Assembly: GCF_947179115.1 (NCBI RefSeq)
Contig: NZ_CAMXCI010000011.1
Span: 1 to 15,107, forward strand
From: Commensalibacter papalotli
GTDB taxonomy: Bacteria; Pseudomonadota; Alphaproteobacteria; Acetobacterales; Acetobacteraceae
Length of the DNA stretch: 15,107 nucleotides
Direction of reading: 5' to 3'
This document shows, piece by piece, positions 6,368 through 14,010 of the stretch. A program made the translations under genes and the position numbers. Below the pieces are notes generated by a model. The model made no database searches. It saw nothing but the letters and a program-made list of their open reading frames with translations, and was not told where the DNA came from. The first letter of the stretch is position 1; each line of letters starts with the position of its first letter.

Positions 6368-7927
6368 CTACATATTATGTTCTGATAATATACCTCTAGA
6401 TATTATTTTAATAGCTTTTTTAGAAGCATCATCTAATGATGTTATAGCATTGAATATTAACCCATTTTTTTCTTTCTTTTGTTGGCATAAAATCTGCATT
6501 TCATAAAAGCTTCTACTACTCTTTAAATATTCAGCAGTTTCTTTAATTGTATCTGTACAATTATCAAGATTAATTTCTAATAATGAAAAACTTTCCCATT
6601 CATATGCTCTCATTTTTGTTATACAATGTTTACCATGCTCATCAAAACTTAAATATCTATTTGTATCTGGATGAGATAATGAAATGGTTTCATTAGGGTT
6701 TCCCCATACTTTATATGATAGTACTGAACCTATTCTTGGATCTCCTTTTACTTTTAAAAGACAAGAAGATTGTGTGCATAAATGAATATAATCACTATCT
6801 TCAAGAAGTAATGCAATAACGGGTTCTTTATCATCATGCACACTTAATTCTTCGTTACAAACACAGAGAAAATAATTAAAATAGTTTTTAATATGAAATG
6901 CTAAAACTTTTTTTTCACTATTAAATTTATCTTTTAATATATTTCCTGGTTTAGAATGATGAGAAATCCAATAAAGAGGAATTGCATTGTTTTCATATTC
7001 ATAATGAGGATCAAAAATAGAGACCTGTTTTGGTGAGTATAAATCTTTTAAATATAAAAAATATGAAAAAGGTATTGAGGCTATTATTTGTTCTACGATA
7101 CGCCCTTGTCCATTTACAAAATTTTTCATTATTTTATAAAAATTTTGTAAATAAATTTCAGAAATATTAATTTCTATTTGATTATAATCGTTACTACTAA
7201 CAATATTATGTACTGGATCTTGTTTATTTTTTCTTATTTCTTCTATATTTCTATCTCTAATCACATAATGTTCTAAAGATCTAGTTTGATAATGAATAAG
7301 GCGCCCACCTGCCCATGTGGGATAGTCTTTTGTAAAACCACCATGATCACCTTCCCACTCTATAGGATCTCCAGCACTATCAACACTTTGTCCTTCTACC
7401 ATGATATTATGAACGTGATATAATGGTTTTGATATAGATAGTGGTTTCACTATAACTTTGGTATGTTTATTCCAAAAAAGTTCATTGCTTCCATGTAATG
7501 TATAGTTAATAACAGGAATACCAGGAGGTCGGCTAATATAATTATTAGTACCAACACAACACCAGTTAAAAGCAACTAATGATGCATGATTCATCTCCAT
7601 TAAATAATCTTTTATATTTTTCCCATATAAATCTAAATATTCATCAGAATCAAAAAAGGCAATCCAATTAAATTCTTGTTTGTATTTTGTGATAGTATTT
7701 TTATAAGCTCTAATTTGTCTAATATGATGTATGTCTTTATTAAAAGCATTTCTATGATATCTTATATCAATAGTATTTTTTAAAGAAAGTATTACATTTT
7801 CTGTTTCATCATCAGAAAAATCATCATATATGATGATGGTATCAAAACCCAGAGCTTTATACCAAGCAATCCAATAAACAATTTCCAATTGTTCATTTTT
7901 CACGACCAAACAAACAGCAACTTTCAT
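6368..7927 (-). CDS. GT2/GT92-like glycosyltransferase (Glyco_tranf_2_4 type) with C-terminal accessory domain (519 aa)
   Basis: The N-terminal GT-A domain (about 1-230) opens with VAVCLVVKNEQLEIVYWIAW, then IIIYDDFSDDET (31-42) for nucleotide-sugar binding and FFDSDEYLDL (91-100), whose DSD is the metal-binding DxD motif. HVHNIMVEGQ (171-180) and LIHYQTRSLEHYVIRDRN (210-227) are the usual acceptor-side motifs of this family of surface-glycan transferases. A middle region (230-360) is unassigned. Residues about 365-455 form a beta-rich module ending SLSHPDTNRYLS and RAYEWESFSLLEI, similar to the N-terminal module of the GT47-type protein. No membrane segment or signal peptide is visible. The start at 7927 has AGGT nine bases ahead and a strong promoter 30 bases further up. 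It is transcribed away from the GT61-type gene. Confidence 0.83.
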   Translation of the reverse strand: MKVAVCLVVKNEQLEIVYWIAWYKALGFDTIIIYDDFSDDETENVILSLKNTIDIRYHRNAFNKDIHHIRQIRAYKNTITKYKQEFNWIAFFDSDEYLDLYGKNIKDYLMEMNHASLVAFNWCCVGTNNYISRPPGIPVINYTLHGSNELFWNKHTKVIVKPLSISKPLYHVHNIMVEGQSVDSAGDPIEWEGDHGGFTKDYPTWAGGRLIHYQTRSLEHYVIRDRNIEEIRKNKQDPVHNIVSSNDYNQIEINISEIYLQNFYKIMKNFVNGQGRIVEQIIASIPFSYFLYLKDLYSPKQVSIFDPHYEYENNAIPLYWISHHSKPGNILKDKFNSEKKVLAFHIKNYFNYFLCVCNEELSVHDDKEPVIALLLEDSDYIHLCTQSSCLLKVKGDPRIGSVLSYKVWGNPNETISLSHPDTNRYLSFDEHGKHCITKMRAYEWESFSLLEINLDNCTDTIKETAEYLKSSRSFYEMQILCQQKKEKNGLIFNAITSLDDASKKAIKIISRGILSEHNM

Positions 7928-7957
7928 CGATTTTTACCTAATTAACAATAAAAAGTT

Positions 7958-7987
7958 ATTATACTAAAAAAAAGTGATTAATGTAAA
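7958..7987 (-). promoter_or_regulatory. Predicted promoter of the GT2/GT92-like gene
   Basis: On the minus strand TTTACA (7987-7982), an 18-base spacer containing eight T in a row, and a perfect TATAAT (7963-7958). It ends 30 bases before the start codon, leaving a leader of about 25 bases. The homopolymer in the spacer is a possible site for slippage-based variation in promoter strength. Confidence 0.55.
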
Positions 7988-8803
7988 TTAACCATCTTTG
8001 TAAAATACCTAAAAGAGGTATCAATATACTTGATCATAATAAATTTACCACTATACATATTATAAAAGTCTAAAATAATAATAAAAAACTTATAAAAAAT
8101 AGGTAATGAAGTTTTAGAAGAATTATTAAAATAGGTAATGTAATAAAAATAAACTTATAATAATGTTTAAAATAATTTTATATTAAATATTATTTAATAA
8201 TATATTTAAATAATCAATTATATTAAAATTTTATTTATATTAGGAAGTTATATAGTGAAATTATATTTAATATGAGCTACGAAAAATAAATAATGGTAAT
8301 TTGCAGATAAAAATACAAAGTATGCGGTTATAAAAATATGTTTGTTGGTTATATTGATAAAGATAGCAATATATAACTATATAATTCATTGATATTATTG
8401 ATAAAATATGATGACTTAAACGTCATAATGTTACCGTTATGTCTAAATTATAAACAGTAAATTCAAATCACATTAAACAACATTATTTTGAGATCGTTTT
8501 TTATGCTTGCATTCTAAAGAAAATTTACATTACTAAACTAAAGATGCAATAATTCCATTTTTTATGTCTTAATAACCGATTTAAAAAAGTAACAGCAAAA
8601 TCTCCTAAAAATAAAGTTTTCGCGATTTAAAATAATCATTACATTCATTTCTTTTAATTAAAAATTGTAGGATTTATTATTGAATAAAAAAATTATAAAA
8701 AAATTAATAATTTATATTAAATAAATAAATCTTAATCTAATATAAAAATTTTATAGAATCTTTTCATTCTAATTGTTAAAATAAAAAAAGTAATGAGACA
8801 AAT
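7988..8803. other. Gene-free, extremely AT-rich spacer between divergent glycosyltransferase genes
   Basis: No frame here has a plausible start, composition or motif. G+C is well below that of the neighbours, with long stretches of almost pure A/T (for example 8160-8240). Visible small structures are ATACCT-5-AGGTAT (8005-8021), ATGAC-6-GTCAT (8411-8426), TAGAAT-6-ATTCTA (8754-8771) and a direct repeat AAATAGGTAATG near 8098 and 8129. Any of these could be regulator sites, but none matches a box I recognise. A small RNA cannot be excluded. Confidence 0.4.
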
Positions 8804-8832
8804 TGGACAATTTTTTTGCTCGTCAAAATAAA
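8804..8832 (+). promoter_or_regulatory. Weak predicted promoter of the GT61-type gene
   Basis: TGGACA (8804-8809, five of six to consensus), a 17-base spacer, then AATAAA (8827-8832, four of six). It overlaps a perfect hairpin CAAAATAA-ACC-TTATTTTG (8824-8842), so a site for transcriptional control may sit here. Low confidence, because AT-rich DNA gives such matches often. Confidence 0.25.
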
Positions 8833-8870
8833 CCTTATTTTGGTTTAATTAACTTAGAAAATAATAAATT

Positions 8871-10406
8871 ATGCACGATTATATAGATAAAAATAATATA
8901 TTTCAAAAATGTATGAGAGCGGGAGGGTATATAATCCCCCTTCAATATCCATTAAATGTTCGTACATATAAAAATGTATTTAATCATGGTTTTTCATTAT
9001 ATGGAGAGAACCAACAGATTATATCAGAGAGTAGTTTTTATAGAGGTGTACCAGATTATAATTTATTAAATGCATCTGTCACAACTAATATTCATCCTCA
9101 TAGAATAAAGAATATTTTAGTTCATGATTTATATTTTTGGTTAGGTGTTGTTCATCAACATTTTGGACATTTTATGGTTAGTTCTTTAAGCAGGTTATGG
9201 GCTTTAAAAAATCAACCAAAAAAAATAAAAATAGCTTATCTTGGAGAACCTCCTGATCATTTATTTAAAGTGCCTCATATTGCTTATATTTTTAATCAGC
9301 TTGGAATTCAAAAACATCAATTAAAAAATATTACTGAAACTACGCTTTTTAAACAAATAGTTATTGCAGAACGATCTTTTAATGAAAATCATTCTATAAG
9401 TCATATGTATAAAAAAACTCTTGAAAGAGTGTATCCTTCTTTATCAAATAATTCATTACAAAAAGAGTATATATATATATCAAAAAGTCGGCTTTCACGC
9501 GGAGTAAGATCTATTGAAAATGAGTATCAGCTTTGTGATTATTTAACATCTAAAGGAATAAAATGTATATTTCCAGAACAGCTTTCCTTTATAGATCAGC
9601 TAAAACTTTGGCAAACTAATCAAAACTTTGTTGGTTTTTCAAGTTCAGCATTTCATATGGCTGCAATATTTGGTAATAAAAATATAATAATAATTAATGA
9701 TTCATATGGAGCATCTTCGAATCATATTCTTGGCGATATGGTTGCCAATAATAATACACTTAATATTTATTCTTCTCAAATAATACATAAAGGAAAAACC
9801 GATAATTTTAGTTCGGTAACACAAATATCAGATATTGAAAAATTTGGAGATTCTATCATTGAGGTAATAGATAAATTTCAACAAAAAAAAATTAAAGCAC
9901 AATTATCACCTGCTAAACTTTTTTCAGTAAGTAGTAAGGTATTTAAAAATGAGCCTCTTGGGGAAAATATATCTCGTTTAGGTATTCCGACTCAAATTTC
10001 AATATATGATCGGGATGAAGGGAAAAATGTTACTCCAGAAGGGGCTATAAGTGGTAATTTGACGGGATCATATCAATGCCATACAAAAACTGAAAATAAT
10101 CCTTGGTGGCAAATAGAATATAAGGATTTATACCTTTTTACAGAATTACGTATCTATAATAGATTAGAATCAGATACAGTTAAAAATAGAAGTAATCTTT
10201 TATCTATATTAGTGTCTGATGACGGTGTTAATTTTACTGAAGTTCATCGTAAAAAAGATCAAGATATTTCTTTTGGTGGATTAAATGGAGATCCTTATAG
10301 ATTGTTGCCAATTAATAATATTATTGGTCGCTTTATTCGTATACAAATTATTGGACAAACATTTCTTCATTTTGATCAAGTAGAAGTATTTGGAGAAAAA
10401 GTATGA
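8871..10406 (+). CDS. GT61-type (DUF563) glycosyltransferase fused to an F5/8 type C domain (511 aa)
   Basis: Residues about 80-335 form a GT61/DUF563 domain: HQHFGHFMVSSLSRLWAL (95-112), IYISKSRLSRGVRSIENEYQ (201-220) and LSFIDQLKLWQTNQNFVGF (238-256) followed by SSSAFHMAAIF (257-267). This family adds sugars to capsule, lipopolysaccharide or glycoprotein. Residues about 370-510 resemble an F5/8 type C (discoidin, CBM32-like) domain, with NPWWQIEYKDL (410-420), LFTELRIYNR (422-431), SILVSDDGVNFTEV (445-458), RFIRIQI (487-493) and a closing FDQVEVFGE. Such domains normally bind carbohydrate, so it may tether the enzyme to its acceptor glycan. There is no signal peptide. The ATG at 8871 has only a weak TTAGAAA ahead; Met15 is a less likely alternative. 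A T-run hairpin overlaps the end. The gene faces the recombinase remnant tail to tail. Confidence 0.84.
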   Translation: MHDYIDKNNIFQKCMRAGGYIIPLQYPLNVRTYKNVFNHGFSLYGENQQIISESSFYRGVPDYNLLNASVTTNIHPHRIKNILVHDLYFWLGVVHQHFGHFMVSSLSRLWALKNQPKKIKIAYLGEPPDHLFKVPHIAYIFNQLGIQKHQLKNITETTLFKQIVIAERSFNENHSISHMYKKTLERVYPSLSNNSLQKEYIYISKSRLSRGVRSIENEYQLCDYLTSKGIKCIFPEQLSFIDQLKLWQTNQNFVGFSSSAFHMAAIFGNKNIIIINDSYGASSNHILGDMVANNNTLNIYSSQIIHKGKTDNFSSVTQISDIEKFGDSIIEVIDKFQQKKIKAQLSPAKLFSVSSKVFKNEPLGENISRLGIPTQISIYDRDEGKNVTPEGAISGNLTGSYQCHTKTENNPWWQIEYKDLYLFTELRIYNRLESDTVKNRSNLLSILVSDDGVNFTEVHRKKDQDISFGGLNGDPYRLLPINNIIGRFIRIQIIGQTFLHFDQVEVFGEKV

Positions 10407-10439
10407 ATTTTTTTATAAAAAAAATAGGGAATTATAATA

Positions 10440-10929
10440 AATAAATTATTGGTAGTATCTCTATCCATTTTGTAAAAGCTCTTTGGTTTCTTAAGTTTTT
10501 CGTCTGTCATTACAATTGACCTTCCACCAACTCCACCTTGATCTCTAGCTGCTTTTAATCCGGCTTTTATTCTTTTCTTGATAAGGTCTCTTTCAAATTG
10601 AGCTAATACTCCAAATAGATGAAATACTGACTCACCTCTATGAGCTGTGGTATCAATATTCTCTGTTAACAAACCTTACGAGCTTCTAGATCATTCACAA
10701 TGTCTATTAGATGTTTTATTGCCCCCCCAAGACGATCTAACTTCCAAATAACTAATATATCGCCCTCTCTTAAATAGGAAAGGGCTTTTAATAATTCTGG
10801 TCTATCTGTTTTAGCACCAGAGGCTTTATCTTCATAAAAGCTATCACAACCAAATTGTTTTAATGCTTTTATTTGCAAAGCAGTGCGTTGTTCAATTGTG
10901 GATACTCTAGCATATCCAATCGCAACCAT
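10440..10929 (-). pseudogene. Frameshifted, 3'-truncated serine recombinase (Tn3 resolvase/invertase type)
   Basis: The first frame (10929 down to 10666) has the catalytic start GYARVST with the nucleophilic serine, the usual REGDILVIWKLDRLGG region and KHLIDIVNDLEARKV, then meets TAA just after KVC. The second frame (from 10672 down) resumes with LTENIDTTAH, GESVFHLFGVLAQFERDLI and AGLKAARDQGGVGGR, which belong to the same protein. A small deletion of a few codons' worth, not a multiple of three, at about 10666-10678 explains the break. Similarity stops near 10450 after DEKLKKPKS, so the C-terminal DNA-binding helix-turn-helix (about 40 residues) is gone. ATG at 10929 is preferred over an upstream TTG because an AAAGAA lies ahead of it. 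Both defects make an active resolvase unlikely. Such genes usually serve plasmid multimer resolution or transposition. Confidence 0.85.
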
Positions 10930-10956
10930 AATCAATTTCTTTAATAATCAGATTAT

Positions 10957-11093
10957 TTATACGTTTTTACGAGGATTAACTCTTAAAATTAGAATACATA
11001 CTGTTTGATCTTGTAATTTTGTAATTATACGATAACGCCATAAATCTAAATTACCTGTAATATTGATGGGTTTAATCTAACAGTTGTTGGCAT
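10957..11093 (-). pseudogene. relB/relE-type toxin-antitoxin deletion scar
   Basis: From 11093 the minus strand reads MPTTVRLNPSI, the opening of a RelB-like ribbon-helix-helix antitoxin. A few bases on, in another frame, comes GNLDLWRYRIITKLQDQ and VCILILRVNPRKNV then TAA (10957-10959), the C-terminal strand region of a RelE/ParE toxin (compare the family's WRYRVGDYRII and RVGHRREV). The antitoxin's remainder, the toxin's N-terminus and the junction between the two genes are lost. One internal deletion in a relBE operon gives this arrangement, and neither part can work. It lies directly upstream of the broken recombinase, another sign of decay here. Family assignment rests on short motifs. 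Confidence 0.65.
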
Positions 11094-11246
11094 ATCGCTA
11101 AAATCACAAATACATATATTCATATTTTTTTCTTAAAAAATAAAAGCAAGGTTAGATATAAAATATTTTACGTAAACTCATTAACTATAAATAATATTTA
11201 TAAACTCATATAAGAAAGATGTTTATTAATAAAATAATTTTTTTTA
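11094..11246. other. AT-rich spacer downstream of vapC
   Basis: No gene seen. An A/T-only inverted repeat, TTAATAAAA (11226-11234) with TTTTATTAA (11242-11250), overlaps the vapC stop codon. It could weakly end the vapBC transcript but has no G-C pair. Confidence 0.3.
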
Positions 11247-11645
11247 TTAAATGACCCAATTTTCTACAGTTAAGCCTTTTACTCTTTTAAACTCTTTAAC
11301 ATTATTGGTAACCAAATTTACCTTTAATGCTAAGGCATGAGCAGCAATTAACATATCTAAACTTCCAATAGGTTGTCCTGTTGATTGTAATTGATGTCTT
11401 AATTCAGCATAATGCCAAATAGCTTGCTCGTCATAAGGTAGTATTTCTAAAGGGGATAGAAACTTATTTAAAGCCAGTTTATTCTTTTGTGATCCAGACT
11501 TCTCAACACCAAAAGCAAGCTCTGAAGCGGTAATACTGGAAATACCTAACTGTCCTAATTGAAATTGTTTAAACTTTTCAAAGACATAAGTGGGGTTATT
11601 ATTAATGATATAAATACAGATATTGGTATCGAGTAAATAAATCAT
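11247..11645 (-). CDS. vapC: VapC, PIN-domain ribonuclease toxin (132 aa)
   Basis: Type II toxin of the VapBC class: a Mg2+-dependent endoribonuclease, in studied members directed at tRNA or rRNA, held inactive by VapB. The PIN-domain acidic residues are in place: D6 in YLLDTNICI, E42 in ITASELAFG, D97 in IGSLDMLIAAHA, and N115 in VTNNVKEF at the position often held by a fourth Asp or Asn. Length and order are those of full VapC proteins of the tRNA(fMet)-cleaving type, so the gene looks functional. The start codon overlaps the vapB stop by four bases (ATGA, 11642-11645), the usual coupling. Confidence 0.93.
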   Translation of the reverse strand: MIYLLDTNICIYIINNNPTYVFEKFKQFQLGQLGISSITASELAFGVEKSGSQKNKLALNKFLSPLEILPYDEQAIWHYAELRHQLQSTGQPIGSLDMLIAAHALALKVNLVTNNVKEFKRVKGLTVENWVI

Positions 11646-11872
11646 TTTATATCCTCACGGGTTTGATCTCCCTGAGGCTCTCTTGTGAATTGAAAATTAT
11701 CTTCAAATTCATTGATTGCTTCTTGCATTAAAACCCACGGATTTTCTTTTGGTAATAACAATACACCGTTTCCAAAGGCTTTTACGATGACTTCATCTTC
11801 ATTAAACCGAAACTCCTTAGGCAACCTTACAGCTTGACTTCTGCCATTTTGAAATATTTTTGCTATCTGCAT
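11642..11872 (-). CDS. vapB: VapB, AbrB-type antitoxin (76 aa)
   Basis: The N-terminal swapped-hairpin (AbrB/SpoVT) DNA-binding domain is visible as IAKIFQNGRSQAVRLPKEFR and DEVIVKAFGNGVLLLPK. The C-terminal tail (NEFEDNF, REPQGDQ) is the acidic arm expected to wrap the VapC active site. I choose the ATG at 11872 rather than 11887: GGAGG lies eight bases before 11872, and the upstream ATG would be part of that ribosome site. As in other VapBC pairs it should bind the palindrome at 11899-11912 and repress its own operon. Confidence 0.9.
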   Translation of the reverse strand: MQIAKIFQNGRSQAVRLPKEFRFNEDEVIVKAFGNGVLLLPKENPWVLMQEAINEFEDNFQFTREPQGDQTREDIK

Positions 11873-11898
11873 ATTATAATCCTCCATGATATATATTT

Positions 11899-11912
11899 AT
11901 GATATATATCAT
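11899..11912. promoter_or_regulatory. Palindromic operator of vapBC
   Basis: ATGATATATATCAT is a perfect 14-base palindrome, and ATGATATATAT is repeated at 11886-11896 next to the start. The palindrome overlaps the predicted -10, the position expected for VapB autorepression. Confidence 0.6.
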
Positions 11913-11932
11913 AAGTAACATTCTACTTACAA
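11903..11932 (-). promoter_or_regulatory. Predicted vapBC promoter
   Basis: On the minus strand TTGTAA (11932-11927), an 18-base spacer, then TATATA (11908-11903). The transcript would start some 20-25 bases before the vapB start, leaving a very short leader. Confidence 0.45.
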
Positions 11933-12501
11933 CTAAATGAGATGATTTTATTTATTTTAATTTTTCTTTGATTTTTTATGGATTTTCAAACACGCACATA
12001 AAACCTTCAGAAGGCATTCTTGATGTGTGATAGTATTTTTAGTTATCACTTCTACTAAAGAAGTATTTAACCTACTCTAGGAAAACCTAGAGTTTATTAA
12101 AATGGGTATCAATAGGTTAATCTTATTAAATAATATTTTATGAAAATAATTAAATTATAAAATATACTTTGATAAGCTATCATCACTACCACAAATAATG
12201 AATTTATCAAGTAACTCTCTATCATTTATTTTTAATAAGTTGTTAATTTTATATATTTTATGTATATTATACATGAATATTAATAAGCCATAAATTTGGT
12301 TTGATTTTTTACTGAACAAACGATTATCAGCGTTCAGCATTAATTATAGAGATTAAAAATATACCCGCACAATTTTATCGATGAATTTACCAGAATCCTA
12401 TGTTTACACTCGTTCTGTATCTAGTTTGTGTGATTTTGTGCATCTGAAAGAAATTTGATTAAAATTATTATGACAAAGGAATTTTTTTATAAAAAATTAA
12501 T
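11933..12501. other. Gene-poor spacer between repA and vapBC
   Basis: No convincing gene. A perfect 8-base hairpin ACTCTAGG-AAAA-CCTAGAGT (12074-12093) is followed by TTATT on the plus strand, and 8-base arms TTAACCTA (12067-12074) and TAGGTTAA (12113-12120) enclose it. It may be a weak terminator or a protein site between the repA and vapBC transcripts. An open frame at 12155-12340 (minus, 61 codons) has no ribosome site or recognisable domain. Confidence 0.4.
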
Positions 12502-13542
12502 CTAAGATTGCTTGTGTCTTTCAAACCATTTGCGGCAAAAACCAATAAATGCTTTATTAGGTTCTCGTGGCGCATCTATACCACCTTCAGACATCCAACA
12601 ACGCCATTCTTTTTCAAGGGAATATATATCCCAACCGGGAGCAACTAACTTCGCATCATGATATGTTTCTTGATTTAATATAATTGAAACATTTATATTT
12701 GTAAGCTCTTTAAAATTTCGATTGGTAAAAATAATATTATTACCATTTAATGATACAGCATAATCTGGTATATGACTGTATGTATTATCTTGTTCAATTA
12801 TTTTATTAACTAATCGTTTGAATTCTTTATTTGTTGACCCAGAACCGCATTTTGCTTGTAATTTATCAAGCCCAATACGCCAAGAATATTGTTGACCGCA
12901 ATGTTTACGTGCTAATTCATACATTCTTCGCTCAAGAGGTTTACGCAATCTAAAATAATCACGATGTAATGTTAGTACTTCATGTGCCTTAATTGCATTA
13001 AATACCCAATCAGAAAGTTTAATTTCAATTTCTTGCATTCTTCCCTCACGAGTCTCTCTTACAATTTTATAATTTTCAATTAAACCAAAACCTTCTAAAA
13101 TTTCATATTTTCCTGTAGTAATATTTGTTTCTATTCTTGTCCCTGCAAGGCGAGTAAGAGCTGCTTTGAGTTGTTCATAACCTCTTCCATCTGTACCTCT
13201 ATTCGTTGCAGATAAAAAATCGTAGGCTTTAAATCTCAATGTTTGTTTAATTTCACTTTTATTATTCAATGCAGCAATTGTTTGGGATATACAAAAAATT
13301 AATATATCCCGATCATGAACGGTTGCTACGCCTTGTACTGATGGAATAACTTTAATAAAGTTTTTTCCATTTTCATAATGCTTGATACGAAGGTCTGGTT
13401 TTGTTGATATTGAAAAGATTGGATGTTCCATTGATGCCATATCTCCTTTAGGTGTAGCATCAAAAATATCACAAATAAAAAAATCTTCTTGTTGCATACG
13501 GTCAGGAAGAAGAGGCGATTTATCTTTTGTATTCTCTTCCAT
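12502..13542 (-). CDS. repA: RepA, RPA-family plasmid replication initiator (346 aa)
   Basis: Initiator protein that should bind the adjacent iterons, open the origin and recruit the host replisome. The RPA-type core is well preserved: MEHPIFSISTKPDLRIKHYE (38-57), PSVQGVATVHDRDILIFCIS (67-86), SATNRGTDGRGYEQLKAAL (111-129) and RLAGTRIETNI (131-141). Then come SDWVFNAIKAHEVLTLHRDY (177-196) and FRLRKPLERRMYELARKHCG (197-216). These segments fit tandem winged-helix DNA-binding domains. The end (about 300-345, APGWDIYSLEKEWRCWM and FIGFCRKWFERH) is also characteristic, so the protein is complete. The ATG at 13542 follows an AAAGAGA ribosome site. Transcription probably starts at 13675-13703 and passes through the iterons, allowing self-repression and copy control. 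Confidence 0.92.
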   Translation of the reverse strand: MEENTKDKSPLLPDRMQQEDFFICDIFDATPKGDMASMEHPIFSISTKPDLRIKHYENGKNFIKVIPSVQGVATVHDRDILIFCISQTIAALNNKSEIKQTLRFKAYDFLSATNRGTDGRGYEQLKAALTRLAGTRIETNITTGKYEILEGFGLIENYKIVRETREGRMQEIEIKLSDWVFNAIKAHEVLTLHRDYFRLRKPLERRMYELARKHCGQQYSWRIGLDKLQAKCGSGSTNKEFKRLVNKIIEQDNTYSHIPDYAVSLNGNNIIFTNRNFKELTNINVSIILNQETYHDAKLVAPGWDIYSLEKEWRCWMSEGGIDAPREPNKAFIGFCRKWFERHKQS

Positions 13543-13557
13543 ATCATTTTCTCTTTT

Positions 13558-13673
13558 GTGTTATTACCCACCAAAAGATTTATATCGTGTTATTACCCAC
13601 TCCACAAGCGCTTTCGTGTTATCACCCACTTTCTTTCGTGTTATCACCCACTTTCTTTCGTGTTATCACACAC
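13558..13673. repeat. Five plasmid iterons upstream of repA
   Basis: Direct repeats of GTGTTATYACCCAC at 13558, 13587, 13616 and 13638, and a variant GTGTTATCACACAC at 13660. Start-to-start spacing is 29, 29, 22 and 22 bases, so the last three form a regular tandem array and the first two are set seven bases wider. They sit between the repA start and its predicted promoter. They are the expected RepA-binding sites for replication initiation and autoregulation. Confidence 0.92.
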
Positions 13674-13674
13674 C

Positions 13675-13703
13675 ATTAACTAAAATAAAAAGCGTATTTT
13701 CAA
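13675..13703 (-). promoter_or_regulatory. Weak predicted repA promoter
   Basis: On the minus strand TTGAAA (13703-13698), 17 bases, then GTTAAT (13680-13675). The fifth iteron begins two bases downstream, so RepA bound to the iterons would block it. Consensus match is moderate. Confidence 0.3.
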
Positions 13704-13728
13704 TAAGTTACAGTAATTATTTTATGCG

Positions 13729-13774
13729 TAACACTATATATAACACTATATATAACACTATATTTTGTGGATAA
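13729..13774. repeat. AT-rich 12-mer repeats and DnaA box of the origin
   Basis: Three tandem 12-base repeats of TAACACTATATA (13729-13764, the third ending TT) are followed directly by TGTGGATAA at 13766-13774. Read on the minus strand this is TTATCCACA, a perfect DnaA box. AT-rich tandem repeats next to a DnaA box and iterons are the typical unwinding element of an iteron plasmid origin. Confidence 0.88.
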
Positions 13775-14010
13775 CTTATAAAAATACAATTTTCACTTAA
13801 AAATTTTACACTAAAGAACAAATTTATAGTTTTTAATCTAAAAAAATTTTAGATTAAAGAGAAAAGCATCTATCTAAATATTTATAAACAAAATGACTAT
13901 TAATTATAGGTTAACACCTTCAAATATGTAATAAATATTATACATTCACTTCAAAAATATAAATATTTCCTTATATTTAACTTTTCTACAAATTTAACTT
14001 AAATACGTTT

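Larger units (their letters stand above)
13556..13860. other. Probable plasmid replication origin (oriV)
   Basis: The stretch combines five iterons, three AT-rich 12-mers and a DnaA box, ending with a 12-base perfect inverted repeat TTTAATCTAAAA (13832-13843) with TTTTAGATTAAA (13847-13858). The repA gene adjoins it. The rest up to 14010 is AT-rich and gene-free. The exact limits are inferred. Confidence 0.8.

Noticed and set aside
10402..10425. A/T hairpin at the end of the GT61-type gene as terminator
   Set aside because: All A/T with a two-base loop; expected often by chance in such sequence.
12155..12340. 61-codon open frame on the minus strand
   Set aside because: No ribosome site, no recognisable domain, composition like the surrounding AT-rich spacer; kept only as a note.
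13558..13673. Iteron array considered as a CRISPR array
   Set aside because: Repeats are 14 bases and spacers 8-15 bases, too short for CRISPR; position beside repA and a DnaA box explains them.
13382..13774. Open frames on the plus strand across repA start and the iterons
   Set aside because: Their repetitive protein sequence is only translated iterons; they run antisense to a well-supported repA.
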